Program-made: the position numbers and the translations under genes
The notes under the pieces: model-generated
What the model was told of the DNA's origin: nothing
The model's input: the letters and a program-made list of their open reading frames with translations, nothing else
Databases searched by the model: none
Shown here: piece after piece, positions 1-10,769 of the stretch
Layout of the letters: the number at the start of each line of letters is the position of its first letter
Position numbering within the stretch: position 1 is the first letter of the stretch
DNA from: Pegoplata infirma
Lineage: Eukaryota > Arthropoda > Insecta > Diptera > Anthomyiidae
Direction of reading: 5' to 3'
Assembly (NCBI GenBank): GCA_963921195.1
Contig: OY992540.1
Span: 172,765,896-172,829,895, forward strand
Length of the DNA stretch: 64,000 bases

Positions 1-330
1 CGTGCATAAGCCCTCTGCTCTAAGTTAAGCGAGCTTAACGTACCTCCGCATGGTTGAATTTTCTAGTAACTTGGCCTTCAAACTTCTTATACGTTCTTTC
101 CATTTCCAATTTGCTACAGTAAGGGATTTCAAAATAATTTATAGTGTTGGAATCGTAGTGATAACATTTCTCCAAGTTGAGTGAGCTTAACGTTACTCGG
201 CCTCAAAACTGCTTATACGATCTATCATTTCCAATTTGTTATGGCGACATTAAGGGATTTCAAAATAGTTTGCAGTATTGCAACCGCAGTGAAAACATAA
301 TGGTGGTGCATATGCCCTCTCCACGAAGTT
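1..330. repeat. Degenerate direct repeat at window start
   Basis: Two or three diverged units follow one another. Shared landmarks are the GAGCTTAACG motif (near 27 and 183), the TTTCCAATTTG motif (near 102 and 226) and AAGGGATTTCAAAATA (near 122 and 251), about 125-155 bases apart. A third unit starts near 300 with a TGCATATGCCCTCT match to the first bases of the window. An open frame of 113 codons runs through the second unit and beyond, but nothing in it looks like a protein family. Confidence 0.55.
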
Positions 331-430
331 GCACGAGATTAAGGAATCTGCGTGGTTTAATTTTCTTCAACATCAAAGCACTCTATATTATTGTATTTGC
401 GACATATGTTCATTTACTCATTTTAGGTCT

Positions 431-980
431 GTTTGCGTACTTTCCCAGTAAAAATTATCAAGCAACAAAATTTTACGAGAGTAAAAAAGAAATCGCTCTT
501 AAAAAGGAAAAATTGTAAAAAGTACGCGAACAGAAATCCGTAAAAATTTTCAAGTTAGTTAAACAGCTGATTTAAATCAGCTTATAAAAAATTTTGCCTG
601 CATTTGTAAATTTTTGGTTTGATGGTATTTATTTTTTAACTTGCTAATAAAAGAAATTTAATTTTATGATGTATATTTTTTTAATAATTCTTTGATATTA
701 AATCATATTTTATACACTAAAATGTAACTGCAGAATATTTTGTATTTTGTTTACAAAAATATAATTATATGTTTTTAAAACATATGTTTTTTTGTGCTTG
801 ATAATTCTTGCTGGCAAAAATTTATCCAGTAAAAACTTGCAAGTTTCTAAAATAGAACTGTCACTTTTTTCTCTCATTTTCTCTCTCATTACTGGGTTTT
901 TAAAGTACGCGAACGACTTTTAGACAAAATTTGTGATAATTTGTACAAATTCGTACAAATTATTGAGTTCGCGAACACAG
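431..980. repeat. Small terminal-repeat element with GTACGCGAAC motifs
   Basis: GTTTGCGTACTTT at 431 is mirrored by AAAGTACGCGAAC at 902-914, and just inside them CCCAGTAA (444) is mirrored by TTACTGGG (about 888-895). Another AGTACGCGAA sits at 521 and TTCGCGAA at about 967. This is the pattern of a short non-autonomous element with subterminal repeats. No target duplication is clear. Confidence 0.4.
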
Positions 981-1299
981 CTTTTGAATATGATCTTGTT
1001 TTGGAATAAAATGTCCACGCTTATACTTGTAATGACGATGAACTGAAAAAAAATAATACATATGATTTTAAAATTCTAAATTCCTTTAAAACTCTAATAA
1101 AAACTTACCTTTTCCATTTTCTTTATGTAAAAGTAACTTTTTTAATCAAAATATTTTGCAACTAGGAAACAATATTTTTTAAATTATTGATACGAATCGG
1201 TATTAAGTTATAAATATGGTAATAAAATATAATTTCAATCGTACAAAACTTTTATTTTGTAATTCTAGTTGATATTTTGATACACATGCACTAAAATTT

Positions 1300-1475
1300 A
1301 ACATTTTATGATAACATATATGTTTCCATATATGATATCATATATGGCACATATTTTATATACGGCCACATATATGGGATCGTTTCTTGCATATATGGAC
1401 ACATATATGTTTCCATATATGTCATATATGATCATATAAAGATCTATATATAAGCATATATGAATATACACATTT
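1300..1475. repeat. CATATATG-rich imperfect palindromic repeat
   Basis: A stretch of ~175 bases built from CATATATG, TTTCCATATATG and GATCATAT pieces on both strands, ending in TTTATTTTTAGCCGGG. Its texture resembles the CCCGAGTAAAAA-ended repeats further along, and it may be a decayed relative. The flanking bases 980-1300 and 1475-1670 are plain AT-rich DNA with nothing recognisable. Confidence 0.4.
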
Positions 1476-1674
1476 ATTTTTAGCCGGGAATATAACAAAA
1501 AACATGTTAACAAAAATTCTTAAATATTATCAAATTTAAACTTACAATTTTTAAATTCACATTATTAGGTATTTAGAAAATTATTTTATAAAACTGGACA
1601 TCACGACACAAATTGTATAAATAATTGTAGAAAAAATAAATTAAATAAAAATCACAGTTTAACCTAACGCACCA

Positions 1675-2160
1675 TCTACACGTGGGAGAATTTTTTCATG
1701 AAAGCTGAGATAACGTCGGCAGAGAAGCAGTTGGGAAATTTCAATATTTATCTCAATATCAAATGGTGTGGAAAACGAGCTGCAATTATTCTTATGAAAT
1801 TTCATAATTTTCAATCAGCCGTGGAATAACTATGTATGTTTTTCATCATAAATATATGTACAATCTATTATTTAAGCACATACATTTGTTTATACACTTA
1901 TTTTTTAATGATTTATTTTATTTTTCCTTTTTTCGACGCCATTTGCTCCAAAAAACAATTGTAAACATACAAATATAAGTGAATTTGACACTTGATCTCA
2001 TCCAATCTCATCAGATTGTTGTTATGAGATATCTCATAACAACTATCTGATGAGATCAAATACTGAGACTAATATTTAGTCCACACCTGAGAGAAATTTC
2101 TTTGCGATTGATTTTGACGTTTCTTGATACAAATATCTCAGTATTTCTCCCAGGTGTAGA
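1675..2160. mobile_element. Small inverted-repeat element (MITE-like)
   Basis: CTACACGTGGGAGAA at 1675 is mirrored by TTTCTCCCAGGTGTAG ending at 2159, giving an element of ~490 bases. It contains a near-perfect internal palindrome at about 2007-2055 centred on GAGATATCTC, and a second copy of the end motif near 2082. Superfamily unknown. Confidence 0.5.
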
Positions 2161-2535
2161 CAGCGGGTAATATCTAATATCACAGAACTTATTGTTTAAC
2201 TGATGACAATTGAATATTGAAGCTTTGTATTAGGTTCGTTCCACAGCGTTACAGCGGGTGCCCGCGGGTACCCAACCCAGCCCGAAAAGCGTTCCCGTAC
2301 GCAAAAATTGGGTAAATGAGAGAGTTTTTGAGAGAATAAATTAGTTTCTCATTTTACCAAACTTAAACGCAAAAAAATATTTTGCCAAGCGCTTGGGAGG
2401 AATCACGTTAAACAATATTTTTTCGTATATTATGCAAAAACTTATAACATTTTACCAAGCGTTTGCTTGTTTTATCTTAAAGTTAGTAAAATTATGCAAG
2501 CTCATGGGAAATTTCTTGAAACGTTTGCAAAGTTA

Positions 2536-3692
2536 CACAGAAAAAAATATCGTAAAATCAAAAGTAACCAAACAAATTGTTAACAACTAAATACTAGTTC
2601 AACAACGTTTTTAATTGTATCAACAATGTATATTGTTAATGTGACAAAAATTCATTTTTATTAATAACACAGACACTTTAAAAACTCATTTAATCAAGCA
2701 AACATATATGTGACGATAGCACGGTGGTAGTGTGCCAGACTCGAATCATGAAGGTTGCGGGCAGAGTCATAGAGTAGTCCAACAAATGGCGTTTGAAAAA
2801 GTAGTAAACAAAAACCATATGGTATTGTTTACGAAATTTTATCACAAATCGAAATGTGAGCGAGATGGAAGATACCAGTTTTACAGTGAGAATGCAGATT
2901 GTTTTTTGTCTCTCTTTGCTTTGCGTTTGAACTTTAGTTTGGCATTGCCAGAATTTTCCAATTATCTTTGGTGATGCCAGATCTACAACACGGTCGATGG
3001 ATTACTATGTCACTATGGTTGCGGGTTCGCTGCCAGTTGGCGGAACACTTTTTTTTTTTTTTAATTTGTGATTTTTTTTGTTATTCTATTTTAAATTTTT
3101 TAAACATGTGTGAAGCCACATTATTATTTATTTTTAAATATAATGCCACATTTTTTATTATTGTAAAAACAGCAAAGGGTACACACTGATTCTACAGACA
3201 CTTTATGTACACATTTAGGCAACTATAAATGTATATGAGGAATAGCACGGTGGTAGTGTGCTAGACTTGTAGCACGAAAGTTGCGGGTTCGATGCCAGGT
3301 GCCGGCAGATGATTTTTTTTTTAGATATATTTTTTTTTTTTTTTCTTATTTTAGATTTTTTATCATTCTTTTTTAGTGTTTTTTTAAATATGCTGTTTAG
3401 TCAAGTATAAATATATATGAAGATAGCACGGTGGTAGTGTACTAGACGCGTAGCATTAACGTTGCGGGTTCGATGCCAGTTGTAGGTGGATGATTTTTTT
3501 TTTTTTTATATTTATTTTTTTTAGTTTATTTATTTCTATTTTTAGATTATTCTATTTTTAGATTTATTTTTTTAAAAAAGTTACAAAAGTCATTGTTGTA
3601 TTGACAATATCCAATGTAGGCTCAGTTTCAATTAAATGTTTAATTGTATTAACAATGAAATTAATTGAATTGACAACTTTTTTTTTTCTGTG
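2536..3692. mobile_element. TA-site TIR element carrying tRNA-like array
   Basis: CACAGAAAAAAA at 2536 is mirrored by TTTTTTTCTGTG ending at 3692, and both outer flanks are TA (2534-2535 and 3693-3694), as expected for an element that duplicates TA. Subterminal ATTGTATYAACAATG repeats occur at both ends (near 2614 and 3645). The middle is filled by tRNA-like repeats (separate entry). No transposase is visible, so it would be non-autonomous. Confidence 0.65.
2714..3500 (+). repeat. Tandem array of tRNA-like Pol III modules
   Basis: Modules beginning GATAGCACGGTGGTAGTG (2714, 3240, 3421 and a decayed one near 2981) continue into GTTGCGGGTTCGATGCC (best at 3281 and 3460). The first segment resembles a tRNA D-arm/A box and the second a B box. 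Each module is followed by long T runs that could stop RNA polymerase III. The two best modules are ~180 bases apart. No paired acceptor stem could be drawn, so these look like tRNA-derived modules rather than working tRNA genes. Confidence 0.5.
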
Positions 3693-4244
3693 TAGGTATA
3701 ATTATGCAAGCGCTTGGTAAAATATTATTAGTTCTCGCATAATATACGCAAAAATCTTGTTTAATGTGATTCCTTCCAAGCGCTTGGTAAAATATTTTTT
3801 GCGTATACCCGCACTTTTTTTCGGATAAATTGGTAACAGTCAGATGTTGAAAAAACAGCTGATTTTTTTGTGAAGCTAAATTGGAAATTTAAATAAAGGA
3901 CTAAACCAAGGTAATGTGTTATTTCAATACAAAAAAAGATAATTTGTTATTAAAATAAACTTTTAAAATTTGTTTTCTTGTTTAAAGTAATTTTTCTTAC
4001 GAAAATATTTTAGCGTTATTGCCTTGTTTACATTTTCTATTATTTTGGCTTGAAATGTGGTTTTTTGCGTTCCCGTACTTTTGTGCATTTTTGTGGTATC
4101 GTGAGAGGTTTTTTGATTTTCTCTCATTTTACCGAACTTTACCCGGAAAGTTCAGGAACACACCTATTGTCTTTGTCTTCTTTTATGTTCAATGTAGTTG
4201 TAATTTTTTCCTGGATCCTCAAACTTTCGATTGTATATCTCTTA

Positions 4245-5358
4245 TATGCCATTTACATATACCACGAAATCCAAAAAAAAATGGGATTTCAATGAAAATC
4301 CTAGTAAATCCAATTACTTTTTTGGATTTCAAATGTCAAATCCCATACAAAAAAAAACTTGGATTTTGGGAAAATCGTAAAATCGCAATTTAAAATCCCA
4401 AAAAATTTCTACTACTTAATTGTACAACTATGGGTTTTCCCAACACAGGGCTAACTCATGAATAGTAGTGTCAGTAATAACGAAGTCGTTATTAATAGAT
4501 GGCAATCTTTTTTTGGAAAGTATTTGGGAACGATTTGGGAATAACGAAAAATAAACATTGAAAAATTTAAAAAAGATGAATGAAAATTATTGTTGTGTCA
4601 CTAGAAAATAGAAAAATACATAATAAAATAAAGAAATTAATTTTATTAAATCAACACAACCAGCAAAATTAAACGAAAAATAAAAGGTAAACAAAACTTC
4701 CAGCTTTCCCAAATGGCATTTGTAAAACTAACACCACCTTTAAACGTCAAAAAGAACTGACTCATGGATAGTCTTTATAAATATAAGTTTTTGTCCCAAA
4801 ATAATCATCCCTAATGTTTTTTTTACAACGCTGCACACGATTTTTTATCAGCTGTTGTTGTTTTTTATAAAGTAAAAATACAATTAAAATTTATTTTTTT
4901 AAAACTATTAAAAGATTAATAAAAACAATGTTTAACAATGTTTCATTTAAAATTTACCATTGCAAATGGTAAACGCACAATTTAGTTGACCAATTTGGTC
5001 TTCCTAACAAAGAAAAACACTCAATGGTGGCGGCCCCAAACTTGGCAAAAATGTTAATTTTCTTGCATTTAAAGAAGCAGCTCTACATAAAAACACATTT
5101 TTTGATATTGTGGTCCCAACATATACTAGTGGGATTGAAAATATTGGCTCCGGCAAAGAAAAATCATTGTTTTTAGAAATATTTATAAAATTGGTTAATT
5201 TTCCAACTAACAACCCTGTACACAAATCAAAAGAAAATACAGAGTTAGTACAAACAAAATCCCGCTAAATGTCAAAAAAGCATATGTAAACGGTATAGAT
5301 TTTAATTGGATTTGAAATCCAAATTTATGTGGATTTCGGGGTATATGTAAATAGCATA
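4245..5358. mobile_element. PIF/Harbinger-like TIR element inserted in Penelope remnant
   Basis: TATGCCATTTACATATACC at 4245 is mirrored by GGTATATGTAAATAGCATA ending at 5358, followed inward by CGAAATCC on both sides. The flanks are TTA at 4242-4244 and TTA at 5359-5361. Removing the element plus one TTA restores the Penelope reading frame exactly, which fixes both ends. A 3-base TTA duplication is the hallmark of PIF/Harbinger. No DDE transposase is visible. An E-box-like ATCAGCTGTT is at ~4848 and an exon-like frame at 4986-5268. Confidence 0.75.
4986..5268 (+). pseudogene. Exon-like open frame inside the Harbinger-like element
   Basis: After a possible splice acceptor (AATTTAG ending 4985), one frame reads through DQFGLPNKEKHS. 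A neighbouring frame then continues from about 5030 (GGGPKLGKN...) through FLAFKEAALHKNTFFD, IVVPTYTSGIENIG and SLFLEIFIKLVNFP to a TAA at 5266-5268. One lost base near 5030 would explain the frame change. The amino-acid composition looks like protein rather than chance, but I do not recognise it. It may be an accessory ORF of the transposon or a captured host exon. Confidence 0.4.
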
Positions 5359-5655
5359 TTATTTGTTTTGCTCTCTTTGTTTAGAATTTTAACTCCATTG
5401 AAATTGATTTGATGTCCCGTCTCTTTGGCATGAAGTGCTAAAGCAGTTGACATTTTAGATTTTGCAACATCAGCTTCATGTTCTGCCATTCTTACACCTA
5501 ACATTCGTTTTGTTGTTCCTATGAATACTTTATTGCGCTGTTCTCTTTCGTTACCCTGACAATCAATTTCATACACAACATTATCAATTTTTAATTTTTC
5601 TTTTTTTGTTTTGTTTTCGTAAACAGGTGTCTCAGTGTATCATTTGATTTGTATG

Positions 5656-6128
5656 CAGGGGTGCCAGATGATTTTGATGAAAAATCGGCATTATCGGCAT
5701 TTCAAAAAAAAATCGGCATTATCGGCACTTCATTTTAAAAAAATCGGCAAATGAAAAATAACCATTTTAAATACAATAAATCACATTTTTATTGACAAAA
5801 AATAGAAAAACAGAACAATTTAGCATTCAAGGCAAACAAAAATAATACGCTATTTAAAACTTTTTAACACTAATTGTAAGCTAAAAATATTTTTTTGTTG
5901 CCAAAAAAATAAAAGTTTTACAGAATAAGGAAATTTTTGATTACCATAAAAATGATTTTTCAGTAATGTCCTAATACTAACTTATGGCCCTTACAACAAG
6001 AAAACAAAAAGCCTATTTTAACAAAAGTTTTATTTTAAGTTTCAAATTTTCAATACATTTTTTGAAAGTCTATTTTAAAAACAAACACAATTTGTGTGGA
6101 AATAAAATTAAAAGCTGATTTTAAATAT
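5656..6128. mobile_element. One end of a possible hAT-like element
   Basis: CAGGGGTGCCAGATGATTTT at 5656 looks like a hAT-type terminus and abuts the Penelope remnant. It is followed by three near copies of ATCGGCATTATCGGCA (5687-5760). I could not find a matching inverted end before the CCCGAG repeat starts at 6129, so this is a fragment and the call is weak. The rest to 6128 is plain AT-rich DNA. Confidence 0.3.
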
Positions 6129-7825
6129 CCCGAGTAAAAATAAACATATACATATAACAATATATAACTTGTTACAAACCTAACGAATCATATATGATCA
6201 TATATTCCGTGAGCTATTTTCTAAATTTTTTAATCATGATTCGGATTAAAATGCGTACGGTTGATATAATTATATTTAATTATATGAGGGTCAATACAAA
6301 AATTGTTTTTCTGTATAATTTAATATAAAATTATATATTTCCCGAGTAAAAATTTTTATATGATGCAATATATATTGATATGTAATACAATATATAATTA
6401 AACGCAATTTGATCCGAAAAATGGTGGATGTTTTTGCATTAAAAAAGATCAATTTGTATAAAATATGATTTGATTTCATCCGAGTTTTGACCAGACATTG
6501 CCATATGTTAGTGGATCTAATTAGATCTAATTGCATAAAAACATGTAAAATCCTGGTGTTTTTTGGTTTGGGTTGAGTTACACCACAGGTCAACGATACA
6601 TTCACCAAACATATAATTTTCTTAAACAAAAAAATGTTCGGGTACGCTTCGAACCAGATAGGTGATATACATAACCCTAACAAGGAAATGTTTAGGAACA
6701 TTTTAAAAAGTTTCTTATACTTTGCCTTAAAAACTTAGAAAATTGTTGGTTAAATGGAAACATATAGTGTTATATATGGAACAGAATAGGATATATATAA
6801 TTTTATATTAAATTATACAGAAAAACAAATTTTATATTGACCCTCATATAATTTTATATAATTATATCAACCGTACACCTTTTAATCCAAATCATGATTC
6901 AATTGTATATTACCAGAGAGAACTAAAGATAAGAGACTGCAAATCGCAAAAAAACACTTATACTCCTCTCTTAAATTTCGTGTGAATTGTCGGGATGCGT
7001 TCATTTGCTCTCTTAATGTCCAAAAACATAATGATTTTAAATTTGTTTTTATTTATAATTAATCAGTTTAGGCTCAATAGCATATAAACCACAAATTAAA
7101 TTTATTTAAAATCATTTAAATGCGTTTTTTTAAAGAAACCAAATACCAAAAAGGGGAAATTTCAATCCAATTCTTCTTTCAATTGTTGTTCTTTTAATCC
7201 TATCCCGACTATTTTTTTGTATAAGTCAGAGTTGCCGACCCTCTGATATTACTACATATAACTGCATTAAAAAAATTTAGAAAATATCTCACGGATGTAT
7301 AATCATATATAATTTATTATGTTTGCATCAAGTTATATATTGTCATATATGTTTATTTTTACTCGGGTTCTCATTCTGTTTCATATATAACTATAAATGT
7401 TTCTAGTTAACCAACAATTTTCTAAGTTTTTTAGGCAAAGTATAAAAAACTTTTTAAAATGTTCCTAAACATTTCCTTGTTAGGGTTATGTATATCACCT
7501 ATCTGGTTCGAAGCGTACCCAAACATTTTTTTGTTTTAGAAAATTATATGTTTGGTGAATGTATCGTTGACCTGTGGTGTATCTCAACCCAAACCAAAAA
7601 ACACCAGGATTTTATATGTTTTTATGCAATTAGATCTAATTAGATCCACCAATATATGGCAATGTCTGGTCAAAACTCGGATGAAATCAAATCATATTTT
7701 ATACAAGCTGATCTTTTTTAATGGAAAAACATCCACCATTTTTCGGATCAAATTGCGTATAATTATATACATATATTGTATTACATATCATTATATATTG
7801 CATCATATAAAAATTTTTACTCGGG
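6129..7825. mobile_element. Two nested CCCGAGTAAAAA-ended elements in opposite orientation
   Basis: Copy A occupies 6129-6340 and 7368-7825; copy B (6341-7367) is inserted in it in the reverse orientation. Each starts CCCGAGTAAAAAT and ends ATTTTTACTCGGG, and each is about 690 bases without later insertions, matching the copy at 29759-30449. The interior is rich in ATATAATTATAT and holds a conserved block with CTGGTTCGAAGCG, which resembles a Pol III B box. Long open frames (6701-6291 minus, 7552-7938 plus) are the same conserved block read through and recur in the other copies. No consistent target duplication is visible. Confidence 0.65.
6914..7245. mobile_element. Short hAT-like MITE inside copy B
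   Basis: CAGAG at 6914 faces CTCTG at 7245, and ATATTAC lies directly outside both ends (6907-6913 and 7246-7252), a 7-base match within what could be an 8-base duplication. Comparison with the uninterrupted copy at 29759-30449 shows the host element continuing on both sides. It is 332 bases long, with no coding region. Confidence 0.6.
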
Positions 7826-8504
7826 ATATTTCATTTTTCTATGGTAAGGCTGTATATTTCCAGCAAAAAAAAATATGTTTTTTCACTTTTTCCAGAGCTT
7901 CCCAATTTAAAGGTCAAAAAAGAACCCAAAGAAATTGACCCAAAGGTTCAATATTTGTTTGTGGTGATATTGACCCTAAAAGGAAACTTTTTGACCCCTG
8001 CGCTAAGAGAAATAAAAAAAAATCGATACACTCTAATGAACATTAGACTGGGTCGACCATAAAGGAGAAAAAAAAGTTCCCATTGGGCGCGCTTAATTTT
8101 AAAGCTTACCTCGAAAAAGTTCCATAGCCAAAATATTAGATTTTTAGGTCGCGATTTGGTACCGCCGAAATCGTTATTTGTTCATAGCTTTGTCATTTGA
8201 TGTCCGATCGTTATAAAAAAAAATTTGTTAGAAAGTCCTCAGCGAGTACTAAAGTTGACTCATATCTGGTTTTAACCTCAGAGGTCATCTTCATGTTATG
8301 ATTGTTAGTTTCTCATCTTTCTACCCACTTAAATGATTTTTATTTTTCCATTAAATTATAGCACTAAGAAAATCATAAAATCCTTCCTTTGGAAGTATCC
8401 AGTTAAATTAATTAACAAAAAAGTTACATTTGATTTAAGATTTTCACATACAATATAAAGAAAATTAAAAAAAAAAACACTTGTTTTTATGCCTTTAAAC
8501 TATA
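7826..8504. other. Unassigned AT-rich spacer
   Basis: No gene is supported here. GACTGGGTCGACC at ~8048 may be an old transposon terminus, and 8050-8300 has a more balanced base composition than its surroundings, with no long open frame. The short open frame at 7841-8062 has a low-complexity sequence and is not called. Confidence 0.4.
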
Positions 8505-8990
8505 GCGGTTCTCACCCTTGATAGAAAACAAGAAAAGAATCGGAGAATCGAAGAAAACAAGAAAATGTTTGACAGATACAACAACAAAATACATGGCGGC
8601 TTGTTTTTCTCATTTTCTTGGTTTCTTCTTTTCTACATAGAAAATTTCTTCGACTTGATGCTTGAGTAAGTTGAAGTATAGAAAAAAAATAAAAGTTTCT
8701 AGACCAACAAAACAGCTGATTAGAGAGGCATTTAATTATTTTGTGATATTTTCAGACTTTTTATACGAAATTTAAAATGAAACTTAAATGATTAATTATA
8801 TTTTTACTAAAAATCGCGTTGTTTATTTTTATTTCGTGGTTTTAATTATGTAAAATATTTTGAGGTTATAGAAAATGTTAGTGTGAGATAACTTGGTTAA
8901 ATAGTTGTTCACTCTTTAGTGGAAAAAATCGGTAGAAAATTTTCTTGTAGGAAATTTTCTCAAATGTTTTCTATCAAGGGTGAGAACCGC
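8505..8990. mobile_element. TIR element (MITE) with GCGGTTCTCACC ends
   Basis: GCGGTTCTCACCCTTGATAG at 8505 is mirrored by CTATCAAGGGTGAGAACCGC ending at 8990; the match continues a few bases further inward (AAAACA). Both flanks contain TATA. The element is 486 bases. It carries ACATGGCGGC near 8590 and an E-box-like AACAGCTGATTA near 8709, but no credible coding region. Confidence 0.75.
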
Positions 8991-9401
8991 TTATATTATA
9001 TTCTTTAGTACAGACGTCATTAACCGAAAAAAAAATGAAGAAATTTTGCACATCCTTCGGTGCTACCTCTGCATCAAACTTAACATTAAACTTAGCAGTA
9101 TTATACATTTTTTGCTTCTTTATAATACTCTCCTTCAATTTATTTTTTTTGACATTTGTCAAATTTTTTTTGATTGGTTAAAATTGTGGGCAAAACTCAT
9201 TTTTTACTCCAGGTGATTTCTAACATCAAATTTGGCGCAGGTTTCATGTGGCAACCTTTAAACTTCGTTTAAACATTGGTGTTTAAAAAGCAAAATCATG
9301 TTTTGGCATCGAACTTCGACTTTCTCTTGCGGGTTCAGTCATTTGTCGCTCCGTAGAACTTTAATCCTACAGAATTCATTCGAGGGAGGTATGTTTTTTT
9401 C
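8991..9401. other. Unassigned spacer
   Basis: No gene, RNA or repeat is supported. Short open frames on both strands (8980-9216 plus, 9162-8974 minus) overlap one another and show no family resemblance. A small local inverted repeat, TTTAAAC...GTTTAAA, lies near 9258-9285. Confidence 0.3.
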
Positions 9402-9701
9402 CAGACATGGGCGTTAATGATTACGTTGTGTAATTGATTACAGTTTCAATTACAATTACATGAAAGGTCGGTCATACATTTGGCTCCCCTAGGGGCACTT
9501 TAGGGTAAGTTACAGACATGGGCGTTAATGATTACATTATGTAATTGATTACAGTTTCAATTACAATTAGATGTAATTAGTAATTGAAAATTTTCAATTT
9601 TACTTGTAATTGTAATTGAAAAAACTCAATTACTAATTACATGTAATTGTAATTGAAACTGTAATCAATTACACAATTGTAATCATAAACGCCCATGTCT
9701 G
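9402..9701. mobile_element. Foldback MITE pair with CAGACATGGGCG ends
   Basis: A complete foldback runs from CAGACATGGGCGTTAATGAT at 9513 to its mirror ending CGCCCATGTCTG at 9701 (189 bases). It is almost entirely palindromic and made of TAATTGATTAC and TTTCAATTAC blocks. A second, one-armed copy starts at 9402 and breaks off near 9463 after the same blocks. Folded RNA from the complete copy would make a hairpin of ~90 paired bases. Confidence 0.75.
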
Positions 9702-10763
9702 TTTTTTTCAACTTTATATGTTTTTTTTTCAAACTTGGGCTAAAACGATATTTATTTACGCGTTTATGGTATTAAATTTATGCGTGCTATAGCCCCGTAA
9801 GCATTCAAAACACTAAGCACTATAAATTTGAGAATTTTAAAAGTTTAAGCACAGTTGTAATCGGTCAGTCAATGATTAAGGACGTGTAAGCTGCGGCGTT
9901 GTAGTTGATTAAAGTTAAGGACAAAACTGTACCACGTGTTTTTTTGTTGAGCCTGCTGGTTCACTCGGCATTGCGTCGGACACTTGTGGTCTGATTATAT
10001 GTCTATCGGCACTTGGGAGCATTGTTTCACTGCCTCCATTGCAAAGGCAATGGTCGTTTTTTGTGTGCAAAGTCAACTTGAGTGTCTAGGCTTTAGCGTG
10101 GCGTCATCATCAATAACGGAATATCCCGTTATTCTTCGTGGTTGCTAATCTATTGTCACTTTAACCTGGTGTTGCATTTTGCACGTATGCCAACTTTTAA
10201 ATATATACATACATATTAACAAAATACGATTGGACGTATTTTTTTTTTGAATAACCTGGTTATGTCAGCCATTGAGCTGGTCCAACAGGCCTAAACAAAA
10301 CTATAGACTTGAAATCTATAGGTTTAGTGCCACATCAAAATCCAAAAAAAAAAAAAAGTTTAAGCAATTTCTGTACAGCTGTATTTCTCAAAAAACGTGA
10401 AAGTGTACAAAATTTCTTAATCTTAATTTTGCTTAATGGCGTCTGTACGAAAAAATATTTAACCTACAAACTTGAAACCGGTACCAATAAAAAGGTGGAA
10501 AAATTTCCTTTAATTTGATAAATAAATTATAGAAATGTGACTTTTCATTCAAAACTTATAAGGCACATAAGTCGTCCAGATTATAAGCGGGCCATTCTTT
10601 ATTATCGCACAATTTGAAATATTTAGCAATATTATTGCAAGTGAATGGGCAGCTTTGCTCTCTGTCAATTTCGGTATATACGGAGTGCTGTAAAATATGG
10701 CCCTATCTATTTGAGGTTTTTCATTTTGTGTATTTTTGAGAGTTTGGTTTATTAAATTGTTTA
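9702..10763. other. Unassigned region, less AT-rich in the middle
   Basis: From about 9880 to 10200 the sequence is less AT-rich and not obviously repetitive, which makes it a candidate for ancestral single-copy DNA, but I see no long open frame or RNA fold. At ~10632-10658 the motif AAGTGAATGGGCAGCTTT matches the ends of the element at 24454-25513, so a solo terminus of that family sits here. Confidence 0.35.
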
Positions 10764-10769
10764 TCTATA

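Larger units (their letters stand above)
2232..4167. mobile_element. Composite element with AGGT..GTTCC ends, carrying a nested TA-site element
   Basis: AGGTTCGTTCC at 2232 faces GGAACACACCT at about 4154-4165, each followed inward by related CCGTAC and ACTCTC/TCTCATTTTACC blocks. ATT flanks both outer sides and may be a 3-base target duplication. The palindromic motif CCAAGCGCTTGG and variants recur inside (near 2390, 3705, 3778). An E-box-like AACAGCTGATTT lies at about 3854. The interior is split by the 2536-3692 insertion. A third relative of these ends begins at 37533. Confidence 0.5.
4172..5640 (-). pseudogene. Penelope-like retroelement remnant, GIY-YIG endonuclease part
   Basis: Read on the minus strand from ~5640 to 5362, the peptide carries the GIY-YIG-type endonuclease pattern of Penelope-like elements: VVYEIDCQG, then KVFIGTTKRMLGVRMAEHEAD, then STALALHAKETGHQINF. 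In other GIY-YIG proteins the second motif reads YIG; here it is FIG. The frame is cut after SKTN by the 4245-5358 insertion and resumes at 4244, running in frame towards ~4172 once the insertion and one TTA are removed. The reverse transcriptase part is absent, so this is a 5'-truncated copy. It cannot make a working element. Confidence 0.8.

Noticed and set aside
177..518. 113-codon open frame at the window start
   Set aside because: It crosses degenerate direct repeats and a TIR-element end, with no recognisable protein pattern.
6291..7938. Similar open frames in each CCCGAG copy (also 22430-22038 and 30032-29724), tempting as a conserved small protein
   Set aside because: The likeness is at DNA level over the whole core, the frames start and end at different places in each copy and run into terminal repeats, so coding is not supported. 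The core is instead reported as a finding.
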